Assembly: GCF_009917525.1 (NCBI RefSeq)
Contig: NZ_QZDU01000002.1
Location: 521,384 to 585,383, forward strand
Reading direction: 5' to 3'
From: Acutalibacter sp. 1XD8-36
Lineage (GTDB): Bacteria > Bacillota > Clostridia > Oscillospirales > Acutalibacteraceae
DNA: 64,000 nucleotides
The notes below the pieces were generated by a model, which was not told where the DNA came from, ran no database searches, and was given only the letters and a program-made list of their open reading frames with translations. Made by a program: the position numbers and the translations under genes. This document shows positions 25,180 to 32,510 of this stretch, one piece after another. Every line of letters starts with the position of its first letter. The stretch's first letter is position 1.

Positions 25180-25208
25180 ATAATGTATCATTTTTGGCGG
25201 GATGTCAA
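25180..25208 (-). promoter_or_regulatory. Promoter of xylB
   Basis: On the minus strand TTGACA (25203-25208), 17 bases, CATTAT (25180-25185). Confidence 0.65.
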
Positions 25209-25222
25209 GGGTCAGTTTAGGC

Positions 25223-25251
25223 TTGCGCAAAAATAATGTTTGTGGTATATT
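25223..25251 (+). promoter_or_regulatory. Promoter of the glpABC-like operon
   Basis: TTGCGC (25223-25228), 17 bases, TATATT (25246-25251), divergent from the xylB promoter with the two -35 boxes 14 bases apart. A regulator in this gap could control both. Confidence 0.55.
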
Positions 25252-25284
25252 TATATATAAGGCTTTAAGGAAGGAGCAAAGAGC

Positions 25285-26736
25285 ATGAAAATATATGACG
25301 CCGTAGTCATAGGCGCCGGGGTCACCGGCTGTGCTGTGGCAAGGGAGCTCTCCCGGCACGAGGGCCGCTTCCTTGTGGCGGAACGGGCTCCGGACGTGTG
25401 TGAGGGCACCAGCAAGGCCAACTCCGCCATAATCCACGCAGGCTTTGATGCCGAGCCCGGGACCCTGAAGGCTGAGATGAACGTCCGGGGCAACCTGATG
25501 ATGGACAGGCTCTCAAAGGAGCTTGACATACCCTTTAAGCGCATAGGCGCCTTAGTGGTCTGCCTTAGGGAGGAGGAGCTGCCAAAGCTCCGGGAGCTCT
25601 ATGACCGCGGGATAGTGAACGGAGTACCCGGGCTCTCACTGCTCTCAGGAGACGAGGCAAGGGCCATAGAGCCCAACCTTACCGGCGAGGTCTGCGGGGC
25701 CCTATTAGCCAAGAGCTCGGGCGTTGTCTGCCCCTTCGAGCTGACCCTGGGCCTGGGGGAGAGCGCCGCCATAAATGGCGTGGAGTTCCGCTTTGATACC
25801 AAGGTATCCGGCCTTAGGTGGGATGGCGAGCTCTGGGCCGTTGAAACCAGAAGCGGGGATATCCTGGCTAAAACGGTGGTGAACGCCGCAGGGGTGTATG
25901 CCGGGGAACTGCATAATATGGTGTGTGAGGATAAGCTGCACATCACCCCCCGCAAAGGAGAATACTGCCTGCTGGACAAAACCGCAGGGGGACATGTCTC
26001 CCATACGGTATTCCAGCTTCCGGGGAAGCTTGGCAAGGGTGTGCTTGTGAGCCCTACCGTCCACGGCAACCTGCTTGTGGGCCCCACCGCCATGGACGTG
26101 GACGACCCCGAGACCGCCGCCACTACCGCCGGCGGCCTTAAAGAAGTTGCTGAGAAGTCCGGCTGGGCGGTGAAAAACGTGCCCATGCGCCAGGTGATAA
26201 CCTCCTTTATGGGCCTGCGGGCCCATGAGGATAAGGACGATTTCATCCTGGGCGAGTCTGTTGAAGGCTTCTTCGACGCGGCAGGGATAGAGTCGCCAGG
26301 CCTCACCAGCGCCCCTGCTATCGGGGAGCATATAGCAAAGCTTATAGCAGAAAAACTGGGGCTTAAGCCTAACAGGAGCTTTGAGCCTATAAGAAGGGGC
26401 GTACCAAAGGTTGCGGAAATGCCCATAGCTGAACGGGCGGCGCTCATTGAGAAGGATCCCCGGTACGGCAATATAATCTGCCGCTGTGAGGAAGTCTCCG
26501 AGGGGGAGATACTGGACGCTGTAAAGGGCGTGCTGGGGGCAAAGACCTTGGACGGCGTAAAGCGCCGCACCAGGGCGGGTATGGGCCGCTGTCAGGCGGG
26601 CTTCTGCTCCCCCAGGGTCATGGAGATACTCTCTAGGGAGCTGTCCCTTGACCTTACAGAAATACGCAAATCCGGCAAGGACTCCCAAATCGTACTGGAC
26701 AAAACCCGGAAGGAGGTGAGCCCGGATGGAGCATGA
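25285..26736 (+). CDS. FAD-dependent glycerol-3-phosphate dehydrogenase-like oxidoreductase (GlpA type)
   Basis: 483 residues, AGGAG upstream. N-terminal FAD site VVIGAGVTGCAVARELSR, then NSAIIHAGFDAEPGTLKA, of the DAO/GlpA-LhgO type, about residues 1-360. The C-terminal ~90 residues are a BFD-like [2Fe-2S] domain with CRCEEVSEGEI and GRCQAGFC. In the GlpABC system this subunit oxidises sn-glycerol 3-phosphate to dihydroxyacetone phosphate anaerobically and hands electrons to the membrane. It overlaps the next gene by 11 bases. An L-2-hydroxyglutarate oxidase-like activity cannot be excluded. Confidence 0.85.
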   Translation: MKIYDAVVIGAGVTGCAVARELSRHEGRFLVAERAPDVCEGTSKANSAIIHAGFDAEPGTLKAEMNVRGNLMMDRLSKELDIPFKRIGALVVCLREEELPKLRELYDRGIVNGVPGLSLLSGDEARAIEPNLTGEVCGALLAKSSGVVCPFELTLGLGESAAINGVEFRFDTKVSGLRWDGELWAVETRSGDILAKTVVNAAGVYAGELHNMVCEDKLHITPRKGEYCLLDKTAGGHVSHTVFQLPGKLGKGVLVSPTVHGNLLVGPTAMDVDDPETAATTAGGLKEVAEKSGWAVKNVPMRQVITSFMGLRAHEDKDDFILGESVEGFFDAAGIESPGLTSAPAIGEHIAKLIAEKLGLKPNRSFEPIRRGVPKVAEMPIAERAALIEKDPRYGNIICRCEEVSEGEILDAVKGVLGAKTLDGVKRRTRAGMGRCQAGFCSPRVMEILSRELSLDLTEIRKSGKDSQIVLDKTRKEVSPDGA

Positions 26737-27991
26737 CATTGTCATAATCGGCGGGGGCCCCGCCGGGTTAGCCGCGGCAATAGCGGCTAAAGAGGCCGGG
26801 GCTGATGACGTCCTCATACTGGAGAGGGAAAAGGAGCTGGGGGGAATACTCAACCAGTGTATACACAACGGCTTCGGCCTGCACACCTTTAAGGAGGAGC
26901 TGACCGGCCCCGAATACGCCGCCAGATATATTGAAAAAGCCAGAGAGCTAAAAATACCCTGCCTGCTGAGCACTACAGTCGTTGACCTGCAGCGGGAGGG
27001 CGGCGGGGTGACCGTCACCTCCGTCAGCCGCCAGGACGGCCTCCTGCAGACCCGCGCCAAGGCCGTTATACTGGCAATGGGCTGCCGGGAGCGTCCCAGA
27101 GGGGCCCTGAACATCCCCGGCACCAGGCCCGCGGGTATATTCTCAGCGGGTACGGCCCAGAGGCTTGTAAACCTGGAGGGCTATATGCCCGGCAGACGGG
27201 TGGTTATCCTGGGCAGCGGGGATATCGGGCTTATAATGGCAAGGCGCATGACCTTGGAGGGGGCAAAGGTTCTCTGTGTGGCGGAGCTGCAGCCCTACTC
27301 CGGCGGGCTCAAGCGCAACATTGTCCAGTGTCTGGATGACTACGGCATTCCCCTGAAGCTCAGCCATACGGTGGTCGATATCCGGGGCAAGGAGCGGGTC
27401 TCCGGCGTAACTATTGCCAAAGTAGGGCAGGACCTGAAGCCCATCCCCGACACAGAAGAGGAGTTTGAATGTGACACCCTGCTGCTCTCTGTGGGGCTCC
27501 TGCCTGAAAACGAACTGTCCCGCGCCGTTGGGGTAGAGCTGGCCCCTGTGACCGGCGGGCCCATAGTCAACGAGAGCCTGGAGACAAATATACCCGGGGT
27601 CTTCGCCTGCGGGAACGTGCTCCATGTCCATGACCTGGTGGACTATGTGTCTCAGGAAGCGGCCCAGGCCGGCAGGAATGCCGCAGGGTACGTACTGGGC
27701 AGGCGGGCCTCAGGCGGTGAGGGGATACCCCTTGTCCCGGCGGGAGCCGTGCGCTACACGGTGCCCTGCACGGTGGACCCTGCAAGGATGGACAGCGAGG
27801 CCGTGGTCCGCTTCAGGGTGGGCCGGAACATGAGAAGGGCTGTTGTCACCCTTAAGGCCGGGGATAAAGAGCTCCTTCGGAAAAAGCGCCCGGTGATGGC
27901 CCCAGGAGAGATGGAACAGCTGATAATTAAGAGAGACTGGCTTACCGGCAGTGAGGAATCCCTTACGCTGGAAGCCCGGGAGGAGGAATAG
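26726..27991 (+). CDS. NAD(P)/FAD-dependent oxidoreductase (GlpB-like partner)
   Basis: 421 residues. FAD-binding IVIIGGGPAGLAAAIAAKEAG at the start and a second nucleotide site RVVILGSGDIGLIMARRM mid-protein, with GCRERPRGA and TNIPGVFACGNVLHVHDLVD near the end: a pyridine nucleotide-disulfide oxidoreductase fold without the redox CxxxxC. This type is invariably found between the GlpA-like protein and a DUF1667 protein in clostridia. Likely the electron-transfer partner that lets glycerol 3-phosphate oxidation couple to NAD(P) or another carrier. Confidence 0.82.
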   Translation: MEHDIVIIGGGPAGLAAAIAAKEAGADDVLILEREKELGGILNQCIHNGFGLHTFKEELTGPEYAARYIEKARELKIPCLLSTTVVDLQREGGGVTVTSVSRQDGLLQTRAKAVILAMGCRERPRGALNIPGTRPAGIFSAGTAQRLVNLEGYMPGRRVVILGSGDIGLIMARRMTLEGAKVLCVAELQPYSGGLKRNIVQCLDDYGIPLKLSHTVVDIRGKERVSGVTIAKVGQDLKPIPDTEEEFECDTLLLSVGLLPENELSRAVGVELAPVTGGPIVNESLETNIPGVFACGNVLHVHDLVDYVSQEAAQAGRNAAGYVLGRRASGGEGIPLVPAGAVRYTVPCTVDPARMDSEAVVRFRVGRNMRRAVVTLKAGDKELLRKKRPVMAPGEMEQLIIKRDWLTGSEESLTLEAREEE

Positions 27992-27993
27992 TC

Positions 27994-28362
27994 ATGGCCT
28001 TTGTTGAGCTTACCTGTATAAGCTGTCCACTGGGCTGCCCTTTGAGCGTGGAAACGGATGATGAAGGCCGTGTGCTCTCCGTCACCGGCAACACCTGCAG
28101 GAGAGGCGAGGAGTACGGCAGAAAGGAGGTCACAGCCCCCACCCGCACTGTGACCTCTACGGTCCGGCTGACTGGAGGCGGCTCCCCTGTGGTATCCGTG
28201 CGCACCAGCGAGGATATACCCAAGGGGAAGATATTTGACGTGATGGCCTCGATACGCTCAGCCTCTGTAGCGGCTCCCGTACACATAGGCGATGTGGTGA
28301 TACCCAACATAGCCGGTACAGGCGTGGACCTGATAGCCACAACTGAAAGGGAGGCGGTATAG
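27994..28362 (+). CDS. DUF1667 protein, third component of the GlpABC-like set
   Basis: 122 residues, two bases after the previous gene. N-terminal cysteines CISCPLGCPLSV and GNTCRRGEEYG give a C-X2-C-X3-C...C arrangement resembling the iron-sulfur start of molybdopterin oxidoreductases; the rest (VRTSEDIPKGKIFDVM, VHIGDVVIPNIAGTGVDLIAT) is typical of DUF1667. It probably carries a metal centre for the oxidoreductase pair. Its stop overlaps the GTG start of the HAD gene by one base. Confidence 0.85.
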   Translation: MAFVELTCISCPLGCPLSVETDDEGRVLSVTGNTCRRGEEYGRKEVTAPTRTVTSTVRLTGGGSPVVSVRTSEDIPKGKIFDVMASIRSASVAAPVHIGDVVIPNIAGTGVDLIATTEREAV

Positions 28363-29081
28363 TGCTTGATAAAGCTATAACCACCCTCCTCTTTGACCTG
28401 GACGGCACCCTGCTGCCTATGGAGCTTAAAAGCTTTACTGACGCCTATTTTAAGCTCCTGGCGGCTAAGGCCGCTCCCTATGGCTACGAGCCAAAGGCTC
28501 TTGTGGCGGCAGTCTGGAGGGGCACCAAGGCCATGATACAAAACGACGGCTCCCGGCCCAATGAGCAGCGCTTCTGGGAGGTATTCGCCGGGGAGCTTGG
28601 TGATAAAATACTGGAGCTGCGCCCGGTATTCGATAAGTTCTATGCCGGGGAGTTCAACGGAGCTAAAACAGCCACCAGGGAGAATCCCCTTGCCAGGAAG
28701 GCGGTCGAGGGGGCTAAAGCCGCCGGGTACACAGTGATACTGGCGACGAACCCATTGTTTCCTGCCGTGGGCGTGGCGACACGGCTCGGCTGGCTGGGTC
28801 TTGCCCCGGAGGATTTCGCCTGTGTTACCAGCTATGAAAACTGCTCCTACTGCAAGCCCAGCCCCATGTACTATACCCAGCTGCTAAATTGGGTCGGCAA
28901 GGCCCCTTCAGAGTGCCTGATGATAGGCAACGACGTAAGGGAGGACGCCTTTGCAGCCATAGAAGCCGGGCTTAGCGCCTACCTTATCACCGACTGCCTG
29001 GAGAATGCCGGTAATGACGACTTCAGCTCCATACCCCACGGCAGCTTTGCCGGATTCATGAAATTTGCCGGACTGGAATAA
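28362..29081 (+). CDS. HAD-superfamily hydrolase
   Basis: 239 residues from a GTG start (GGGAGG seven bases upstream). HAD motif I LLFDLDGTLLPM with the nucleophilic Asp, motif II VILATNPLF, motif III lysine in SYCKPSPMYY, and motif IV MIGNDVREDAFAAIEAG. A small-molecule phosphatase. Linkage to the glp set would fit a glycerol- or sugar-phosphate phosphatase, but the substrate is not evident. Confidence 0.88.
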   Translation: MLDKAITTLLFDLDGTLLPMELKSFTDAYFKLLAAKAAPYGYEPKALVAAVWRGTKAMIQNDGSRPNEQRFWEVFAGELGDKILELRPVFDKFYAGEFNGAKTATRENPLARKAVEGAKAAGYTVILATNPLFPAVGVATRLGWLGLAPEDFACVTSYENCSYCKPSPMYYTQLLNWVGKAPSECLMIGNDVREDAFAAIEAGLSAYLITDCLENAGNDDFSSIPHGSFAGFMKFAGLE

Positions 29082-29136
29082 ACCCGGGCCGCGCTTAAAT
29101 AATATACTTATTAAACACACTTAGGAGGTAACTAAA

Positions 29137-29445
29137 ATGGCAGTTCTAACACTTACAAAGGAAAATTTCGAGACAGAGGCTCTGAAGTCCGACATCCCCG
29201 TTCTGGTGGATTTCTGGGCGGATTGGTGCGGCCCCTGCCGGATGTTCTCCCCCATTGTTGACGAGTTTGCAGAGGAGAACGAGGGCAAGGTCAAAGTAGG
29301 CAAGGTAAACGTGGACGAGCAGCCCGAGCTCGCGGGACAGTACGGCGTTATGAGTATTCCCACAGCCATACTGTTTAGGGGCGGTGAGATAGCCGCCACA
29401 TTGGTGGGCCTGCAGTCCAAGTCTGCTTTGGAGGAGCTTATTTGA
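29137..29445 (+). CDS. trxA: Thioredoxin
   Basis: 102 residues, TAGGAGG upstream. Active site WADWCGPCRMF with C31 and C34; the cis-proline is in MSIPTAILF. It is reduced by the thioredoxin reductase encoded three bases downstream and supplies electrons for general disulfide reduction. Canonical in length and motif. Confidence 0.96.
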   Translation: MAVLTLTKENFETEALKSDIPVLVDFWADWCGPCRMFSPIVDEFAEENEGKVKVGKVNVDEQPELAGQYGVMSIPTAILFRGGEIAATLVGLQSKSALEELI

Positions 29446-29448
29446 GCC

Positions 29449-30366
29449 GTGGAAGATATCTTTGACCTGATGATAATCGGCGGCGGCCCCGCCGGGTATA
29501 CCGCCGCCTTATACGGCGCCCGGGCCGGGCTCACCGTCGGGCTCATAGAAAAGCTCGCCCCCGGCGGGCAGATGGGCACGACAGATATGGTAGACAACTA
29601 CCCCGGCTTTCCCGACGGCATAAACGGCTTCGAGCTCGCCATGAATATGAAGGCTGGAGCGGAGCGCTTCGGGGCAAGGACTATCTCAGCGCAGGTCACC
29701 GGCCTGGAGCTCTCGGGGGATGTCAAGATTCTGCGCACTCCCAAGGAGGACTATAATGCCCGGACAGTTATACTTGCCACCGGCGCACAGCCCAGGGAGC
29801 TGGGCCTGCCCAATGAGCGTGAGCTGCGGGGCCGGGGAGTTTCATACTGCGCAACCTGCGACGGCATGTTCTACCGAGGCAAGACTGTTGCCGTGGTCGG
29901 TGGAGGCAATACCGCCGTGGCAGACGCTCTGTACCTCTCCAGGATATGCGAGAAGGTTTACCTCATACACCGCCGGGATAAGCTGCGCGCCCCTCAGGTA
30001 CAGCAGCAAAACCTTGAGAAGGCTGGGAACGTAGAGTTTATATGGAACAGTGTGGTAAAGGAGATGCGCTTTGAGCAGCGCCTCACCGGACTGACAGCAG
30101 AGCATAAGGAGACCGGCGGGCTCCGGGAGCTGGAATGCGCCGGTGTGTTCATCGCGGTAGGCCAGGTGCCTGAAACTGAGCTCTTTAAGGACCAGGTGGA
30201 GCTGGACAGTTCCGGCTATGTAGTGGCCGGAGAGGACTGCCGCACAAGTATCCCCGGGGTTTTTGCCGCGGGGGACCTTCGGGCAAAACCCCTCCGGCAG
30301 ATAGTCACCGCCGCCTCGGACGGGGCCGTTGCCGCTACAGCTGCCCAGGAGTTTCTTGATATGTGA
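29449..30366 (+). CDS. trxB: Thioredoxin reductase
   Basis: 305 residues from a GTG start, GGAGGAG within the end of trxA. FAD site LMIIGGGPAGYTAALYGARAG, redox disulfide C134-A-T-C137 (YCATCDGMFY), NADPH site VAVVGGGNTAVADALYL, and the final VFAAGDLRAKPLRQIVTA FAD loop. Low-molecular-weight bacterial type. The last 32 bases overlap the convergent glycosylase-like gene. Forms an operon with trxA. Confidence 0.95.
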   Translation: MEDIFDLMIIGGGPAGYTAALYGARAGLTVGLIEKLAPGGQMGTTDMVDNYPGFPDGINGFELAMNMKAGAERFGARTISAQVTGLELSGDVKILRTPKEDYNARTVILATGAQPRELGLPNERELRGRGVSYCATCDGMFYRGKTVAVVGGGNTAVADALYLSRICEKVYLIHRRDKLRAPQVQQQNLEKAGNVEFIWNSVVKEMRFEQRLTGLTAEHKETGGLRELECAGVFIAVGQVPETELFKDQVELDSSGYVVAGEDCRTSIPGVFAAGDLRAKPLRQIVTAASDGAVAATAAQEFLDM

Positions 30367-30970
30367 AAAACTGATTTACTCCAAAAACCGCCCTATACTG
30401 TGCCAGGCGCTTCTCCTTACTTACTCCCCTCAGGGCGTTTGGCGAGGGCGAGTACAGGACAGTTACAGGATATTTAACCTGATTTATAACCACATACCCA
30501 CGCTTGGGGTCCTCAGGACTCCAGGCGTGGCGTTTTTTATCGGCAATTTTGCTCACCTGCCTTGCTACAAATATGCTTGTATAAATCAGCTCCTCTATAT
30601 TTGGGTAGTTCCGCAGAAGTTTATTAAGGTCTTTTAGCTCTATTATTTCAAGGGATGCGTCGTCCGATTTGCCGTCTTTGTGAATACATTTTTCTACGAT
30701 ATCCGTTATCCCCGCATTAAGCTCTTTGAGCAGCCGCTTGCGTTGGTCAACTGCTTTCTTTGTGTTTTCATAACTCAGCTTAACTTGAGTGACCTCAGAC
30801 ATTAGGCTCCAGAAGCCGTTATCCCTGGAGCCGTAGTAAAAGTCGACGTCCCGGGGATACAGCCGTTTTTCCCCCGAAACGCAGAATCTAAAGGGCGGTA
30901 TTGTGCCTATAATCAGTTTTGAGGCGTTTTCTGGAATATATTCCCTATAAGGATGTATTGAACACTCCAT
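30335..30970 (-). CDS. Uracil-DNA glycosylase superfamily protein
   Basis: 211 residues from ATG 30970 with GGGGG(T)GAATAT upstream. The N-terminal motif LIIGTIPPFRF (GTIPP at 22-26) matches the motif-1 loop of the UDG superfamily in its MUG/SMUG2-HDG-like branch, and DVDFYYGSRDNGFW follows, as in DNA glycosylases that excise deaminated bases. The usual C-terminal motif-2 loop may be VLYSPSPNALRG. Substrate (uracil, hypoxanthine or other) is not predictable. It converges on and overlaps trxB. Confidence 0.7.
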   Translation of the reverse strand: MECSIHPYREYIPENASKLIIGTIPPFRFCVSGEKRLYPRDVDFYYGSRDNGFWSLMSEVTQVKLSYENTKKAVDQRKRLLKELNAGITDIVEKCIHKDGKSDDASLEIIELKDLNKLLRNYPNIEELIYTSIFVARQVSKIADKKRHAWSPEDPKRGYVVINQVKYPVTVLYSPSPNALRGVSKEKRLAQYRAVFGVNQFFTYQETPGQL

Positions 30971-31019
30971 ATATTCACCCCCGTTCAGCTCTATTATAAA
31001 TCCTGAAAACTGTAAAAGC

Positions 31020-31055
31020 AAGGGGAGACAGCTTCCTTATGAAGCCTCTCCCCTT
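31020..31055 (-). terminator. Terminator of the cwlJ-gerQ-like unit
   Basis: AAGGGGAGA / TCTCCCCTT arms (31020-31028 with 31047-31055) with an inner GCTTC/GAAGC stem. Confidence 0.6.
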
Positions 31056-31061
31056 ATGCTA

Positions 31062-31484
31062 TCACCTATGCATATTACTGTTATTATTTCCCGGCAGCAG
31101 GTTGTAGTTCTGCCGCGGACGGTCGTTGGGCATGTAGAAATATACGAACTTAATGGAGAATATGTCGCAGATAATGAAATTATTCGCCGCCTCGTCATAT
31201 AAGGTCACAAAGCTCCGGCCCACAAAATAGAGCATCCCCTGTTTGCGGGTGATTATCCCGGTGCCAATGAGGAACTCTATAACAACAAAGTTCCCTATAT
31301 TTTGGGCCAGTATCATCTGCATGGACCCGCGCATTTCCTCGGAGTCGAAGTCCTCCTGCACCGGGTGCTCGAAATTGTCCATTGCCGCGGCGCCGTCGGC
31401 CTCTGCCATATAGTCTGCCCGGCTCATTAGCCTCCGCATTGCGGCTGAGTTCCTGCCGCACTCACGTCTCTGATTCCCTGTCAT
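31062..31484 (-). CDS. GerQ-like spore coat protein (inferred)
   Basis: 140 residues from ATG 31484 (GGGAGG upstream; an in-frame ATG at 31502 is less well placed). A polar N-terminal half (MSRADYMAEADGAAAM) is followed by a compact hydrophobic domain (MQMILAQNIGNFVVIEFL, then TRKQGMLYFVGRSFVTLYDEA, then FIICDIFSIKFVYFYMP). The order and strand pattern resemble GerQ, the coat protein needed to hold the lytic enzyme CwlJ in the spore. It lies 32 bases downstream of a CwlJ-like gene, an arrangement known in Bacillus anthracis. Sequence similarity is modest, so the name is an inference. Confidence 0.55.
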   Translation of the reverse strand: MTGNQRRECGRNSAAMRRLMSRADYMAEADGAAAMDNFEHPVQEDFDSEEMRGSMQMILAQNIGNFVVIEFLIGTGIITRKQGMLYFVGRSFVTLYDEAANNFIICDIFSIKFVYFYMPNDRPRQNYNLLPGNNNSNMHR

Positions 31485-31516
31485 AAGCTGCCTCCCTTTC
31501 AATGTAAAGAATATTA

Positions 31517-31951
31517 TCAGGTGTCCGCGTAGCTCTCCGTGGGGTTATAAAAGCAGTGGTCCCCCAGGCGTATCACGAACCTCCCCACCTGCGAGGGGAA
31601 GTTCTCCCTGCAGGTGGGCTTATAGGGGTTGAAATACCAAAGGGCAAAGCCCAGGTTTGTCAGCCGGTTTCCTGCCATGGCCCAGTCTGCAATGCTGTAG
31701 TGCACATCGGTGGGCCGCATATTATAGATGTTCTGCATGTTGTACTGCCCGCCAACAGTCTCCATCACGCAGGTAAACTGTCTGGGCTGATAGATGACCT
31801 GCCGCACGGTAAGGAGCCTGCCGTATTCGCCGTAGGTCACCTGCACCCGGTTCATCACCACACAGGCCACGGCCTGCATCCCGGTATCCCCCTCGCCGCC
31901 CGCCTCGCACTCGATTATCCGTGCCAGCAGCTCTCTGTCAGAAAACGCCAC
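31517..31951 (-). CDS. cwlJ: Spore cortex-lytic / cell wall hydrolase, CwlJ-SleB type
   Basis: 144 residues from a GTG start with GGAGGA upstream. Hydrolase_2 (SleB/CwlJ) domain alone: LLARIIECEAGGEGDTGMQA with the catalytic Glu, VVMNRV, VIYQPRQFTCV and NPYKPTCRENFP. No signal peptide and no peptidoglycan-binding domain, like CwlJ and unlike SleB, so it would be made in the mother cell and act on cortex peptidoglycan in germination. The GerQ-like gene follows. Confidence 0.82.
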   Translation of the reverse strand: MAFSDRELLARIIECEAGGEGDTGMQAVACVVMNRVQVTYGEYGRLLTVRQVIYQPRQFTCVMETVGGQYNMQNIYNMRPTDVHYSIADWAMAGNRLTNLGFALWYFNPYKPTCRENFPSQVGRFVIRLGDHCFYNPTESYADT

Positions 31952-32024
31952 GTCCCTTCCTCCTTATGTTTGTGGTTATTTATATGAGGAATACTATGGG
32001 GATATGACTGGTAGCGGCGTGTTA

Positions 32025-32129
32025 TTACAGTATAAGTGGCGCAGGGGCCTCAGGGTACCCATAAAGGACAAGGGCTATTAGTATAAGCAGCATTATCAGG
32101 ATAGGAAGCAGGCGTTTTACAGTTTGCAT
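32025..32129 (-). CDS. 34-residue hydrophobic membrane peptide
   Basis: ATG at 32129, seven bases after GGAGATGAG; a second ATG at 32141 has the ribosome-binding site too close. The peptide is MQTVKRLL, then a hydrophobic run PILIMLLILIALVLYGY, then PEAPAPLIL. It is divergent from the ribbon-helix-helix gene across two palindromes. Function unknown; possibly a small membrane regulator. Confidence 0.5.
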   Translation of the reverse strand: MQTVKRLLPILIMLLILIALVLYGYPEAPAPLIL

Positions 32130-32145
32130 TTGAGCGCTCATCTCC

Positions 32146-32214
32146 AGGCAGGTTATAACTATAAATATATAGTGTATTAGAACTATATAAGTATAGCATA
32201 GATAAAACCTGCCT
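32146..32214. repeat. Outer inverted repeat flanking the operator region
   Basis: AGGCAGGTT (32146-32154) and AACCTGCCT (32206-32214) are perfect inverted copies that bracket the two palindromes between the divergent genes. Confidence 0.7.
32158..32197. promoter_or_regulatory. Two tandem ACTATA-N4-TATAGT palindromes, candidate operator
   Basis: Site 1 ACTATA-AATA-TATAGT (32158-32173) is perfect; site 2 ACTATA-TAAG-TATAGC (32182-32197) has one mismatch. Centres are 24 bases apart. Tandem short palindromes are the usual target of ribbon-helix-helix dimers, and the downstream gene encodes one. Confidence 0.55.
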
Positions 32215-32246
32215 GTCAAGGTAAAATACCTATTGAGGTGAGGCAT

Positions 32247-32441
32247 ATGCCGGAAGAGATAAGGATAACAAAAAAGCGTCCCCGGCGTGGGGACGACGGT
32301 CATAAGATAGTATCAGTACGCATGAAGGACGAGACCATTGAACGTCTGGACGGCCTGGCTGAAAAGACCAACCGCTCCCGCAACGAGCTTATCAACATGC
32401 TGCTGGAGTCGGCGCTGGATATTGTGAAGGTGGAGGAGTAG
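32247..32441 (+). CDS. Ribbon-helix-helix (Arc/CopG) DNA-binding protein
   Basis: 64 residues from ATG 32247, preceded by GAGGTGAGG. The basic N-terminal tail (ITKKRPRRGDDGH) is followed by the beta strand KIVSVRMKDE, helix A TIERLDGLAEKTN and helix B SRNELINMLLESALDIV: the classic RHH fold that binds DNA as a dimer. It is probably autoregulatory through the palindromes at 32158-32197. No toxin partner is adjacent on the same strand, but a small membrane peptide is divergent. Confidence 0.85.
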   Translation: MPEEIRITKKRPRRGDDGHKIVSVRMKDETIERLDGLAEKTNRSRNELINMLLESALDIVKVEE

Positions 32442-32469
32442 AAAGGATAAGCGGGACGAATATGCAAAA

Positions 32470-32499
32470 GGGCTTTCCCTATAGGGAGAGCCCTTTTTT
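32470..32499. terminator. Bidirectional terminator
   Basis: GGGCTTTCCCT / AGGGAGAGCCC stem (32470-32480 with 32483-32493), T6 on the + side, and AAAA before the stem for the minus strand. Confidence 0.85.
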
Positions 32500-32510
32500 C
32501 GCGAAGCTCT

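Noticed and set aside
25599..27123. Long minus-strand open frames (323 and 472 codons) over the glpAB-like genes
   Set aside because: They are antisense shadows of two well-conserved oxidoreductases in GC-rich DNA, lack ribosome-binding sites and have low-complexity composition.
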